Shown: positions 6,926 to 15,756, counted from the first letter of the stretch. The stretch: 40,721 nt of DNA from Candidatus Apopatosoma intestinale (GCA_003524145.1 DODZ01000016.1:30037-70757), one strand, 5' to 3'. Translations and numbers: made by a program. Notes: generated by a model not told the origin, from the sequence alone.

Positions 6926-9900
6926 ATGAATATTATTTTAAATCGGATTTCTGCGGGGCGCGAGTTTTCGCAGATACTGAAAACGAGGCGTGAAAACAAG
7001 GGCAAGGCAAAGAAACTGCCATCCATGATAACGGGGCTTTGCGAGGGTGCGCTCGATGCTTTTCTTGGCGCTTTTATCACCGAGGAATGCAGAGATGAGC
7101 CGTCGCTCATCATAGTGCAGGACGAAAAGAGCGCGAGACATATCGCCGCGGCTCTCGGGGCATACGGGATACACGCGACGGTTTATCCCGCGCGTGACCC
7201 CGTATTATATAATATGGTAGCTTCTCACGAGGCGGAATATGACAGGGTTTCCGCGCTCTCCGAGATATCGGAGGGAAACGGAGTTGTTGTTATTGCCACG
7301 CCCGATGCGGCAATGCAGTTTACCATGCCTGCGGATAAGCTTCGCGCGGGCGCGTTTACACTCTCGGTGGGCGATACGGTGGATATGGCGGAGCTTTCGC
7401 GCAGGCTCGTCGATTTCGGCTATGTGCCGTGCGAGCTTGTGGACGGCAAGGGCAGATTTGCCGTGCGCGGCGGTATCGCGGATATCTTTTCGCCGCAGTC
7501 GGAGTTGCCGCTGCGAATCGAGCTTTTCGGCGACGAGGTTGACAGGATAGGATATTTCGATATCATCACCCAGCGCTGGGCGGAAAATCTGCGCTCGGCA
7601 AAAATAGTCCCCGCGCGGGAGATTATCCCCGATGCCGATGCGCGCGGGCGCATAGAGAGCGCGATACAGCGACTCATAAAAAAGGCGAAAAGCGACTCCG
7701 TGCGCTCCTCGCTTGCGGGAGAGCTGACGGCGGTGCAGTCCGGCGCGGAGATACTGACGGCAGAGAAATATCTGCCGCTTATCTATGAAAAAAAAGAATG
7801 TCTGCTTGATTATTTCGGCTCAGAGCGCGCCGTTTTCATAGTGGAGTCCTCGGGTGTTTCGGACAGGCTGCGCGCTTCGCTTCGCCACGGTGAGGAAACG
7901 GCAAAACAGCTCCTTGAAGAGGGTGTGATGCCCGCAGGTTGCGGCATTTTCATGAAGGATGAAGCGGATTTGCTCACTTTCGCCGAAAAAACCGGTGCGC
8001 TGATAGCAAATGCTTTTCTTTCACAATACTCGGGCAGGCTCTGGGAGATATATTCCGTCCATACGAGGACGACTTCTTTCATGACGGGAAATGCCGAGGC
8101 GCTCTGCGAGGACATAGAGTCATACACGCGGGCGAAATATGAGATAATCATCGCGGCGGGAAGCGAAACCGAGGCGGCAAACACGCGCGATATTCTGCTG
8201 GATAACGGCATAAGCTGTACTTTCGTTCCGAAAGCCGATGATATAACGGAGCTTACGCGCGGTGTGCCTGTGATAACGGCTTTTTCGGGCGCGGGCTTTG
8301 AGATAGTAAACAGCAAATTCATGCTCCTCTCTCTCGGAGAGGGCAGAGCCGAACAGACGAGAACGAGAGGCGTGCGTCGATCCAAGGCAAAGAAAACGGC
8401 AAAGGAAAAGATTCTTTCCTATGCTGATCTTACCGTCGGCGACTATGTTGTTCATGATACGCACGGAATAGGCAAATACATGGGTCTGGAGACGATACGC
8501 GACTATACGGGCGTCTGCCATGACCACATCAAAATACAATATTCGGGCACGGATGTGCTTTATGTCCGCTGTGAGCAGATAGAGACTGTTTCCAAATATA
8601 TCGGTGCGGGCACCGACGAGGGCGCGATAAAGCTCTCGAAGCTCGGCGGCACGGAGTGGGGAAAGACGAAGGCGCGCGTCAAGAGCGAGGTAAAGCAGAT
8701 GGCAAAGGAGCTTATCGCGCTCTATGCCGAGCGTATGCGCCGCCCGGGCTTTGCATTTGACCCCGATGACGATATGCAGAGAGAATTTGAATCGCTCTTT
8801 GAATATGAGGAGACGGACGGACAGCTCGCCGCCGCCGAGGATATCAAGCGCGATATGGAGAAGCCCGTGCCTATGGACAGACTGCTCTGCGGAGATGTGG
8901 GCTTCGGCAAAACGGAGGTTGCTCTGCGTGCGGCTTTCAAGGCTGTGGCGGGTGGCAAGCAGGTTGCCATACTCGTGCCGACGACGATACTCGCGATGCA
9001 GCATTATCAGACTATTGTTTCGCGCATGCGCGGTTTCCCGATAAAGGTCTCGCTCCTATCACGCTTCAAAACGCACGCGGAGCAGGAGGCGGCTGTCCGC
9101 GCACTGCGGCGCGGCGATATCGATATTGTTGTGGGAACACACAGAATACTTTCCTCCGATATTCAGTTTCGTGACCTCGGTCTTGTCATAATAGATGAAG
9201 AACAGCGCTTCGGCGTGGCTCACAAGGAAAAGCTGAAGCAGATGGCAAAGAACGTTGACGTTCTCACGCTGACGGCAACGCCGATACCGCGGACACTGAA
9301 TATGGCGATGAATTCGATACGCGATATGTCGGTGCTCGACGAGGCACCGGGCGACAGAATGCCTGTCCAGACATATGTTCTGGAATATGACGACCTTGTG
9401 ATAAACGAGGCGATAAGGCGAGAGCTCCACCGCGGCGGACAGGTTTTCTACCTGCACAACAGAATAGACAATATTGCCGGCACTGCGGCGCGGCTGAAAA
9501 AAGAATTTCCCGATGCGAATATCGATATAGCGCACGGCAGGATGGAAAAAGAGGAGCTTGCCGATATCTGGCAGAGCCTTGTCGAGGGAAATACCGATAT
9601 CCTCGTCTGCACCACAATAATCGAAACGGGTGTTGATGTTCCGAATGCCAACACGCTGATTATAGAAAATGCGGATACGATGGGACTTTCGCAGCTTCAT
9701 CAGATACGCGGCAGAGTCGGCAGGAGCGCACGCCGCGCCTATGCCTATTTTACTTACAGGCAGGGCAAGGCACTCAGTGATATATCTGCGAAAAGACTTG
9801 CCGCGATACGCGATTTCACGGAGTTCGGTTCGGGCTTCAAAATAGCACTGCGCGACCTCGAGATAAGAGGCGCGGGAGATATCCTCGGTGCGCGCCAGCA

Positions 9901-10438
9901 TGGGCATATGGAGAGTGTTGGTTACGATATGTATCTGAAGATACTGAACGAAGCCGTGCTCGAGGAGCAGGGAACCGTCATACCGAAAAAGACGGAATGC
10001 ACCATTTCCGTCGGCAGGGATGCATATATTCCCGAAAGCTATATTTCATCGGTTTCACAGCGCATAGATATGTACAAGAAGATAGCGGCAATAGAAAACG
10101 AAGCCGATGCCGACGATATAGCAGACGAGCTGCTCGATCGCTACGGAGATATGCCGCAGTCGGTGGAGACACTGCTTTCCGCCTCGCTTGTGCGCGCCAT
10201 GGGCAGTGAATGCGGCATATCTCAGATAGACAAGCGCGAAAACACGGTTGTATTCTATCCCGAGCAGCCCGATTTTCTTATTCTTTCACAGCTTTCCGCG
10301 GCTTTTCCGGCGAGAATTACCATCATGCCGTCGGAAAGAACGTATTTTACCTTCAAAATCAGACGCGGGGAGACCGTTTTTGAGATAATTTCCAATTTGT
10401 TAAAGAAATATATACAAATAAAATCGAAAAAAGAGTAG
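6926..10438 (+). CDS. mfd: Transcription-repair coupling factor
   Basis: ATP-dependent translocase that pushes RNA polymerase off lesions and recruits UvrA. At 1170 residues it is the usual size. The N-terminal UvrB-like domains are followed by the RNA polymerase interaction domain (LTVGDYVVHDTHGIGKY, about residues 495-515), two RecG-like helicase domains with Walker A GDVGFGKT near 656 and DEEQ near 757, and the C-terminal TRCF domain. The motif TLTATPIPRTL is typical of Mfd and RecG. The ribosome binding site is weak, so translation may depend on pth 16 bp upstream. Gene order pth-mfd-foldase is common in clostridia. Confidence 0.98.
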   Translation: MNIILNRISAGREFSQILKTRRENKGKAKKLPSMITGLCEGALDAFLGAFITEECRDEPSLIIVQDEKSARHIAAALGAYGIHATVYPARDPVLYNMVASHEAEYDRVSALSEISEGNGVVVIATPDAAMQFTMPADKLRAGAFTLSVGDTVDMAELSRRLVDFGYVPCELVDGKGRFAVRGGIADIFSPQSELPLRIELFGDEVDRIGYFDIITQRWAENLRSAKIVPAREIIPDADARGRIESAIQRLIKKAKSDSVRSSLAGELTAVQSGAEILTAEKYLPLIYEKKECLLDYFGSERAVFIVESSGVSDRLRASLRHGEETAKQLLEEGVMPAGCGIFMKDEADLLTFAEKTGALIANAFLSQYSGRLWEIYSVHTRTTSFMTGNAEALCEDIESYTRAKYEIIIAAGSETEAANTRDILLDNGISCTFVPKADDITELTRGVPVITAFSGAGFEIVNSKFMLLSLGEGRAEQTRTRGVRRSKAKKTAKEKILSYADLTVGDYVVHDTHGIGKYMGLETIRDYTGVCHDHIKIQYSGTDVLYVRCEQIETVSKYIGAGTDEGAIKLSKLGGTEWGKTKARVKSEVKQMAKELIALYAERMRRPGFAFDPDDDMQREFESLFEYEETDGQLAAAEDIKRDMEKPVPMDRLLCGDVGFGKTEVALRAAFKAVAGGKQVAILVPTTILAMQHYQTIVSRMRGFPIKVSLLSRFKTHAEQEAAVRALRRGDIDIVVGTHRILSSDIQFRDLGLVIIDEEQRFGVAHKEKLKQMAKNVDVLTLTATPIPRTLNMAMNSIRDMSVLDEAPGDRMPVQTYVLEYDDLVINEAIRRELHRGGQVFYLHNRIDNIAGTAARLKKEFPDANIDIAHGRMEKEELADIWQSLVEGNTDILVCTTIIETGVDVPNANTLIIENADTMGLSQLHQIRGRVGRSARRAYAYFTYRQGKALSDISAKRLAAIRDFTEFGSGFKIALRDLEIRGAGDILGARQHGHMESVGYDMYLKILNEAVLEEQGTVIPKKTECTISVGRDAYIPESYISSVSQRIDMYKKIAAIENEADADDIADELLDRYGDMPQSVETLLSASLVRAMGSECGISQIDKRENTVVFYPEQPDFLILSQLSAAFPARITIMPSERTYFTFKIRRGETVFEIISNLLKKYIQIKSKKE

Positions 10439-10444
10439 ATTTTT

Positions 10445-10474
10445 TTGAAAATTTATGTATAATATTATTATACT
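10445..10474 (+). promoter_or_regulatory. Promoter between mfd and the foldase gene
   Basis: -35 TTGAAA at 10445-10450, 18-bp spacer, -10 TATACT at 10469-10474. It allows separate expression of the abundant lipoprotein. A small TTGCG/CGCAA hairpin follows at about 10489-10505 in the leader. Confidence 0.65.
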
Positions 10475-10535
10475 CGTTTTTCTTGCGCCGTTTTTGACGC
10501 AAAAGCACTAAAAACCAAAGGAGTTTTAAATCACA

Positions 10536-11747
10536 ATGAAAGCAAAAAGACTTATTTCACTCGTTATGGCTGCGCTTATGCTTGCGGGAGCCATGTTTAT
10601 TTTCGCATCATGCGGAGAAAAGGTTGCAATGTCTCTCGAAATCGACGGCAAAACCTATACCGTCACGAAAAAAGAGCTCGACTTTCTTTTCCCTTATATT
10701 AAAATGAACCTTTTCTACAGCTACGGAATGACCTCCGTTTTCAATGATCCCTCTTTCTGGAGCAGTGAGATAAAAAACGAAGACGGCACAAAAACCACCG
10801 CAGGAGATGCTCAGACGCAGAATATTCTGAATATAGCAAAGAATCTTGTTGTCACAAAGTACCTCTATGAGAAATACGGCAAGCCCGCCATAGATAACGA
10901 GGCTCTCGAGAAATACAAGACACAACTCGCGCAGATGCTCGCCTACTACGGCTATGGCAAGGAAGGCTACTATAAGAGATACTTCGGCTATACAACAGAC
11001 CAGGAGCTTGATTATTATACCCGCGGTCTTGAGAACGACGCCATAATGGAATATCTTTTCGGTGAAAACGGTGAGAAGAAGATTACCGACGAGGACAAGG
11101 AAACCTACTATAAGGACAGCTATATCGCATATCAGTTCATCATGCTCGATATGAATAAGGATATAACAAAGGACGAAGAGGGCAACCGCGTTCAGAAGAC
11201 CGAGAAGGATAAGGACGGCAAAGAGACAAAGCTCGAAGAATACGAATACACGGATTTGACAAACGAGCAGAAGGAAGAAAAGAAGAAGCGCGTTGACGAA
11301 ATACAGAAAGCACTTGCAGGAGGCACTGATTTTGCAGAGCTTGTAGAAAAGTATTCCGACAGTTTTGATTCCCACAAGTATGCAAAGGCTTATATAGTAA
11401 CAAAGAGCGGGACGCTCCTCAATTCAACCGTTCAGGAAAAGGTAAAGGATTTTAAGGTAGGAGACTATACCAAGGAAGGCATTTCTTATTCCAACGATAA
11501 CTATGTTTACTTTGTAAAGAGAGTTGAGCTTCCCGAGAAGGCATATGCAGATGAGAAATATGAAGATGTATTCTCCTCCTTTGAAGATAATATGAAGAGC
11601 GAGAAGTACAATGATATCTGCAAGGAATATGTTGACAAGGTTGTTGTAAACGAGAAAATTGTTTCCAAGTACAGCTTCATAAATGCTTTCCTCAGCGATT
11701 TCGTTGATACAAGAAAGTCAAACACAAACACAACAACAAGCAACTGA
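10536..11747 (+). CDS. PrsA/SurA-like foldase lipoprotein
   Basis: Predicted extracytoplasmic chaperone or peptidyl-prolyl isomerase that helps exported proteins fold on the outer face of the membrane. Residues 1-26 are a lipoprotein signal with lipobox FASC and lipidated Cys26. The body (403 residues in all) has a SurA_N-like helical part and a divergent parvulin region around 260-340 (GGTDFAELVEKYSDS...). The C-terminal tail is rich in Asn and Thr. The parvulin core is weakly conserved, so chaperone activity is more secure than isomerase activity. The start is supported by AAGGAG about 11 bp upstream. Position after mfd matches the order seen in related clostridia. Confidence 0.82.
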   Translation: MKAKRLISLVMAALMLAGAMFIFASCGEKVAMSLEIDGKTYTVTKKELDFLFPYIKMNLFYSYGMTSVFNDPSFWSSEIKNEDGTKTTAGDAQTQNILNIAKNLVVTKYLYEKYGKPAIDNEALEKYKTQLAQMLAYYGYGKEGYYKRYFGYTTDQELDYYTRGLENDAIMEYLFGENGEKKITDEDKETYYKDSYIAYQFIMLDMNKDITKDEEGNRVQKTEKDKDGKETKLEEYEYTDLTNEQKEEKKKRVDEIQKALAGGTDFAELVEKYSDSFDSHKYAKAYIVTKSGTLLNSTVQEKVKDFKVGDYTKEGISYSNDNYVYFVKRVELPEKAYADEKYEDVFSSFEDNMKSEKYNDICKEYVDKVVVNEKIVSKYSFINAFLSDFVDTRKSNTNTTTSN

Positions 11748-11749
11748 TT

Positions 11750-12613
11750 GTGTTCGGATTTGTAAAGCCCTTTATACCGGAGCTTCGGGTAAAGGACAAT
11801 GAATTTTATAAAAGCGTATATTGCGGCGTTTGCCGTGCTATGAAGAGAGAGACAGGTGCACTTTCGTGCGCCTCTCTCAGCTATGATGCGGTTTTTATCG
11901 CTCTTGTGCGACTTGCCGTGACGGGAGAGGCATACACCGTGAAAAAAGAGCGGTGTATGCGGCATCCTTTTCATACACGGGCTGTGATGCACTGCGATGA
12001 TTCATTTAAGACAGCCGCACGGATAAGTGCGGCTCTTCTGTATGGTAAGCTTGCCGACGATATCTCGGATGAGCGCGGAAAAAAAAGAGCGGCGGCACGG
12101 CTCGCTCTGCCGTATGCGCGCAGATTCAGCCGCAGAGCGAATATTCCGGAGGCGAATGTCACGATAGCAGAGGGGCTTGCGGAGCTGGCGGAGATGGAGC
12201 GCAGAGGGAAAGCAACGCCCGACTCCTGCGCCGATATATCGGGGAGGATGACAGCCGAGGTTGCTTCTCTCGGACTTTCCGGAGCTCAGCGCGATATCAT
12301 ATATGAGGCGGCTTTTCATATAGGCAGGTGGATATATCTCGCCGATGCCGTTTGCGATTATCCGGAGGATATGAGGCGCGGCAGATTCAATCCCTTTTTC
12401 TCATATGATGCGGAAAGGATGAAGGCTTTTGTTATGGATGAGGCATATAGCCTCATCGTGCCGGAGATTATCGCGGCGGAAAATGCGATAGCTCTCGCCG
12501 ATTGCCGCGATGAGCATATAAACGCCTGCATAGAGAATATATTTCATTACGGAATGAAAAATTCATTTTACACCATGGCAAGAAAGGAGTGGCACGATGA
12601 CAGATCCATATAA
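11750..12613 (+). CDS. DUF5685 family protein
   Basis: A 287-residue, mostly helical protein opening with MFGFVKPFIPELRVK and YCGVCRAM, which matches my memory of DUF5685 (start MFGYV.P..PEL, YCGLCR); function unknown. Other Cys/His positions (RCMRHPF, MHCDD, ADAVCDY) could form a metal site with the CxxC. The start is GTG 11750, three bases after the foldase stop, with no ribosome binding site, so translational coupling is likely. Its 3' end overlaps the DnaJ-domain gene by 17 bp. The tight pairing with a J-domain protein suggests a shared role, perhaps as substrate or partner, but this is inference. Confidence 0.8.
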   Translation: MFGFVKPFIPELRVKDNEFYKSVYCGVCRAMKRETGALSCASLSYDAVFIALVRLAVTGEAYTVKKERCMRHPFHTRAVMHCDDSFKTAARISAALLYGKLADDISDERGKKRAAARLALPYARRFSRRANIPEANVTIAEGLAELAEMERRGKATPDSCADISGRMTAEVASLGLSGAQRDIIYEAAFHIGRWIYLADAVCDYPEDMRRGRFNPFFSYDAERMKAFVMDEAYSLIVPEIIAAENAIALADCRDEHINACIENIFHYGMKNSFYTMARKEWHDDRSI

Positions 12614-13199
12614 GGTGCTCGGCGTTTCGAGAGATGCGAGCGAGGAGGAGATAAAAAAAGCATATCGCGATCTTGCGCGCAAATATCATCCCGATAATTA
12701 TGCCACAAGTCCGCTTGCCGACCTCGCACAGGAAAAAATGAAGGAAATAAACGAGGCATATGATACCGTGATGCGCGAGCGCCAGAGCCGTGCCGACAGC
12801 TCGTCGGGCTACGGTTATTCCGCAGGCGCGGGGACAGGGAAGTTTGATTATATCCGCACATTGATAAACAACAGAAGCTTCTACGAGGCGGAGATCCAGC
12901 TTGACGCTGTTGCCAAGGATGAGAGAAATGCCGAGTGGTATTATCTCAAGGGATGCGTTTTCATGGGAAGAGGCTGGTATTTTGAGGCGTCTAAGCATTT
13001 TCATCGCGCATGCGAGATGGACCCGCAGAATCCGGAATATGCCGCGGCTCTGAACAGCATGAAAAATATGTCATATGACTACGACAGGCAGAACGGACAG
13101 CGCGGCGGCTCGTGCAGTACCTGCGATATATGCTCGGGACTTATCTGCGCCGATTGCTGCTGTGAGGCTATGGGCGGCGACCTGATAAGCTGCTGCTGA
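12597..13199 (+). CDS. DnaJ-domain protein with TPR-like part and Cys-rich tail
   Basis: Residues 1-65 are a J domain with the HPD motif (KYHPDN), which stimulates DnaK ATPase in the family. Residues about 85-160 look like a pair of TPR-type helices (AEWYYLKGCVFMGRGWYFEASKHF region, given here only as a position). The last 28 residues contain nine cysteines, including CSTCDIC and DCCC, and end GGDLISCC. There is no G/F region or zinc domain, so this is not canonical DnaJ but a specialised co-chaperone. AAAGGAG precedes ATG 12597. It overlaps the DUF5685 gene by 17 bp. The Cys tail might bind metal, be palmitoyl-like membrane-associated, or be redox active; none is proven. Confidence 0.88.
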   Translation: MTDPYKVLGVSRDASEEEIKKAYRDLARKYHPDNYATSPLADLAQEKMKEINEAYDTVMRERQSRADSSSGYGYSAGAGTGKFDYIRTLINNRSFYEAEIQLDAVAKDERNAEWYYLKGCVFMGRGWYFEASKHFHRACEMDPQNPEYAAALNSMKNMSYDYDRQNGQRGGSCSTCDICSGLICADCCCEAMGGDLISCC

Positions 13200-13209
13200 G
13201 GAAAACGTG

Positions 13210-13722
13210 ATGAGTAAGGTTAAAAAGCTGGCACTCTGTGCATTGATGACGGCATCTTCCGTAGTTGTCATGTTTCTCGGCTCAATTTCGGGCTTTCTCG
13301 ATATATGCACGGCGGCGGTGGCGGCGCTCATCGTGGCTTTTTGCTCGGTAGAAATGGGTGCGGGCTACGGTTGGCTCGTATATTTCGCCTCCGGCGCGGT
13401 ATCTCTTTTGATACTGCCTGCCAAGGAAGCCGCATGGAGCTTTGCGCTTTTCTTCGGAATTCATGCGTTGCTTATCCCGCTTTTGTCAAAGCTTCCGCGA
13501 TGGGCTTCTTTTGTAATCCGACTGCTTATAATGAACGCAACGCTCGTGCTCATCTATTTATTTTTCAGTGAGCTTTTGCAGATGCCGGACGCAATGTGGA
13601 TGAAAATAGCCGTATTTGCCATGGCAAATGCCATATTTATACTCAGCGATATGCTCTACAAACGCCTTTTGAGGATATACTTCTTTAAATTCAGAGATAA
13701 AATTTCAAAATTTTTGAAATAA
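13210..13722 (+). CDS. Small polytopic membrane protein
   Basis: About 170 residues with five predicted membrane segments and a basic C-terminal tail (KRLLRIYFFKFRDK). The family is not recognised with certainty; the topology and the Gly/Ala-rich first helices recall ECF-S-like or DUF2232-like proteins. ATG 13210 has GAGGA 7 bp upstream and is preferred over GTG 13207. It begins 10 bp after the DnaJ-domain gene and is the last gene of the run that starts at pth; no clear terminator follows before the next promoter. Confidence 0.75.
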   Translation: MSKVKKLALCALMTASSVVVMFLGSISGFLDICTAAVAALIVAFCSVEMGAGYGWLVYFASGAVSLLILPAKEAAWSFALFFGIHALLIPLLSKLPRWASFVIRLLIMNATLVLIYLFFSELLQMPDAMWMKIAVFAMANAIFILSDMLYKRLLRIYFFKFRDKISKFLK

Positions 13723-13724
13723 TA

Positions 13725-13753
13725 TTGATTTTTCGTTTTGATTGTGGTATTAT
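13725..13753 (+). promoter_or_regulatory. Promoter of the small dockerin gene
   Basis: -35 TTGATT at 13725-13730, 17-bp spacer, -10 TATTAT at 13748-13753 preceded by TGG (extended -10). The leader is about 35 nt and GGGAGG precedes the ATG at 13796. Confidence 0.78.
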
Positions 13754-13795
13754 ATATTGTATAAAAGTGCTAAAACAAAATTTTGGGAGGCAACT

Positions 13796-14281
13796 ATGCA
13801 AAATAAGAAACTTTTTGCGATAATGTCATTCATTATGGCTATGTTCATGATGCTTACATTTTCTTTCTCGCTGTTCGCGGAAGCGGGCGATTCGGACAAA
13901 CCGATAACAGGCGAGGAATTCGAAATCGTCGACGATTGTGTGCATGATTTCAGCGATACTTACAGATACGACAAAAAGACCCACTGGCATTTCTGCAAGA
14001 AATGCGGCGAAAAGCAGGACGAAGCAGAGCATACGCTTGATGACGAGGGCAAGTGCACTGTTTGTAACTTCGGCAAGGCTAAGCTCGGCGATGTCAATGG
14101 CGACGACATAATTGATGTGAAGGACCTTATACTTATCCGCAAGCACATTGTAAATATCGAGGTTCCCGAATTCAATGCTCTTGCCGCTGATATAAACGGC
14201 GACGGCAAGGTAAATGCTGTAGATCTTACGCTTGTGAGAAAATACCTTGCTAATTTTCCCGGCACAGGTATAGGTGAATAA
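13796..14281 (+). CDS. Secreted small dockerin protein with one Cys/His repeat unit
   Basis: 161 residues: signal peptide (about 1-29), one Cys/His module (HW at 63-64, CKKC 67-70, H79, CTVC 87-90), and a type I dockerin (about 98-155) with two Ca-binding loops, DVNGDDIIDVKD and DINGDGKVNAVD, each followed by a helix with (I/V)RK. Dockerins bind cohesins on scaffoldins or the cell surface. There is no catalytic domain, so it is unlikely to be a cellulosomal enzyme. The Cys/His module has the same pattern as the 48-residue repeats of the large dockerin protein at 39206-40721. ATG 13796 has GGGAGG upstream, and the promoter at 13725-13753 excludes the earlier in-frame TTG at 13742. Confidence 0.88.
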   Translation: MQNKKLFAIMSFIMAMFMMLTFSFSLFAEAGDSDKPITGEEFEIVDDCVHDFSDTYRYDKKTHWHFCKKCGEKQDEAEHTLDDEGKCTVCNFGKAKLGDVNGDDIIDVKDLILIRKHIVNIEVPEFNALAADINGDGKVNAVDLTLVRKYLANFPGTGIGE

Positions 14282-14287
14282 TGCTTT

Positions 14288-14319
14288 ATTATCCGCTCGG
14301 TTTCGGGCGGATAATTTTT
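14288..14319 (+). terminator. Terminator after the small dockerin gene
   Basis: Stem ATTATCCGC (14288-14296) with GCGGATAAT (14307-14315), extended inward by CGG/CCG pairing, followed by a T run to 14319. Confidence 0.88.
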
Positions 14320-14363
14320 GCCGGAAAATCACGAGCAAACGGCTTTGTTATTGCAAAAAGCTG

Positions 14364-14392
14364 TTGACATTTTTTACAAAGAGTTATATAAT
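14364..14392 (+). promoter_or_regulatory. Consensus sigma-A promoter of the 96-residue membrane protein
   Basis: -35 TTGACA (14364-14369), 17 bp, -10 TATAAT (14387-14392): both hexamers match the consensus exactly, the strongest promoter in the window by sequence. Confidence 0.92.
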
Positions 14393-14431
14393 ACCCTGTG
14401 TAAAAGCATTTCTCAAAGGGGGATGATTTAA

Positions 14432-14722
14432 ATGAAAAAAATCGCTGATTTCTTTGCGGGGCTTCCGTGGATTGCGCTTCTTCTGCTTGTCATTTTCTTT
14501 GACGGACTTGTAGGCGGCGCTATCAGAATAGGAAACGGCAAATCTACTCTTTCAAAGGTTGTGGGCTGGATACTCTTTATTTCGTTTATCCTGAACATAA
14601 TCTCGTTTGCCGTAGCAATGCCCGCATTTATAGCATGGGTACTGCATATCCTCTATGCTGTATGCTGGATTGCCGATATCATCACTGTTGCCGTCAGCAA
14701 GAAGATTACCCTTTTCATGTAA
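14432..14722 (+). CDS. Small membrane protein of unknown function
   Basis: 96 residues with three hydrophobic segments (about 10-30, 44-65, 66-88) and short Gly/Lys-containing loops. The family is not recognised. AAAGGGGG precedes ATG 14432, and the gene has its own perfect consensus promoter and terminator, so it is probably strongly expressed as a single-gene unit. The high expression signals make it more than a chance open frame. Confidence 0.8.
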   Translation: MKKIADFFAGLPWIALLLLVIFFDGLVGGAIRIGNGKSTLSKVVGWILFISFILNIISFAVAMPAFIAWVLHILYAVCWIADIITVAVSKKITLFM

Positions 14723-14731
14723 TTAAAAAAG

Positions 14732-14771
14732 AGCATAAAAAATTGCCGCAATTGCGGCAATTTTTTTATGC
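14732..14771. terminator. Bidirectional terminator
   Basis: GCATAAAAAATTGCCGC (14732-14748) pairs with the strand ending at 14771; A run on the left, T run on the right. It serves both the membrane protein gene and the convergent nucleotidyltransferase, whose stop codon begins at 14774. Confidence 0.93.
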
Positions 14772-15677
14772 TTATTTCCAGAGTCTTTGCGGATATTCGC
14801 CTGCTGCCTTTTCCTTTTCTATAAAGGCGGTAAATTCTTCGCTGTCCTCGCGGTAGGTGATTCCGTGCCATACGGAGGTTGTGTTTATGACAGTGACATC
14901 CGCTTTTTCCTCATCTATGAGCGTCTGCACGGCGCTCGGCAGGAAAAATTCAAATTTTGCCATGTTGTCGGCGTTTTTACGAAGAGAAGAGATGAACATA
15001 TCTTCCAGCCCATCGAAAAATGACGGAGTGAATCCCATGCAGTTCATGGAAACGACGGTATCTTCGCTTATTTCGGTGATGCTTCCGTCATCACGGGTGT
15101 TTATGACCGTCCCATCAGGGCGGCGCTCCAGCTTCTTGTTTTCCACTACATGAAGAAGCTTGCCGTTTTCCACGGAGCATATACCGCGGGAGACAGTACC
15201 GTTTCTGCTCAGCGTATTTTTCAGATAATAGCCTACCATGCAGTAGTCGGCACGCGCGCCGTCATGCGCTGCGGCAAGGTGGCGGTGAAGCTTTATAAGA
15301 GCATCTCTGCCGTAGAAATCATCGGCATTTACAACGCCGAAATTCTCCTTTACGGTGCCCGCCGCGCAGAGCACGGCATGAGCTGTACCCCATGGCTTTG
15401 TCCTCTCTGCGGGGGCGGTGAAGCCCTCGGGAAGCTCATTTGATTGAAATACATATGTATAGTTTACGCCGTTTCTTTTGAGACGGCTCCCGATCGTTTC
15501 TTCAAAAAGCTCAAGATTTTCCATTTTTATTATAAAAACAATTTTATCAAAGCCTGCGCATATGGCGTCATATACGGTAAAGTCTATGATAAATTCTCCT
15601 TCTTTGGTCAGCGGAGTGAGCTGTTTCAGCCCGCCGAAGCGACTGCCCATTCCTGCCGCCAGAATAACGAGTGTCAA
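14772..15677 (-). CDS. Sugar-nucleotidyltransferase-like protein
   Basis: A 301-residue Rossmann-like nucleotidyltransferase: N-terminal LVILAAGMGSRFGGLKQ carries the GxGxRxG...K signature that binds NTP and activates sugar-1-phosphate; NADDFYG (about 120) fits the metal-binding Asp site. Probable reaction: NTP + sugar-1-phosphate to NDP-sugar + PPi; substrate unknown. I chose TTG 15677 because AAAGAGGTG lies 6 bp upstream and the protein then begins with the usual MTLVILAAG; GTG 15686 overlaps that ribosome binding site. No glycan genes are adjacent. A sigma-A promoter lies at 15728-15756 on this strand. Confidence 0.85.
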   Translation of the reverse strand: MTLVILAAGMGSRFGGLKQLTPLTKEGEFIIDFTVYDAICAGFDKIVFIIKMENLELFEETIGSRLKRNGVNYTYVFQSNELPEGFTAPAERTKPWGTAHAVLCAAGTVKENFGVVNADDFYGRDALIKLHRHLAAAHDGARADYCMVGYYLKNTLSRNGTVSRGICSVENGKLLHVVENKKLERRPDGTVINTRDDGSITEISEDTVVSMNCMGFTPSFFDGLEDMFISSLRKNADNMAKFEFFLPSAVQTLIDEEKADVTVINTTSVWHGITYREDSEEFTAFIEKEKAAGEYPQRLWK

Positions 15678-15706
15678 TAAAAGCACCTCTTTGATTTTTA
15701 TTTCGG

Positions 15707-15735
15707 TTGTGAAATCCGATTATATTCAGTATACA
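15707..15735 (+). promoter_or_regulatory. Possible promoter of the small lipoprotein gene
   Basis: TTGTGA (15707-15712), 17 bp, TATACA (15730-15735). Its -10 overlaps the -10 of the opposite-strand promoter at 15728-15756, so the two could compete. Confidence 0.45.
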
Positions 15736-15756
15736 TTATTTTGTGTAATTTTTCAA
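15728..15756 (-). promoter_or_regulatory. Promoter of the nucleotidyltransferase gene
   Basis: On the minus strand -35 TTGAAA (complement of 15751-15756), 17 bp, -10 TATACT (complement of 15728-15733), about 50 bp upstream of the start at 15677. Confidence 0.72.
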
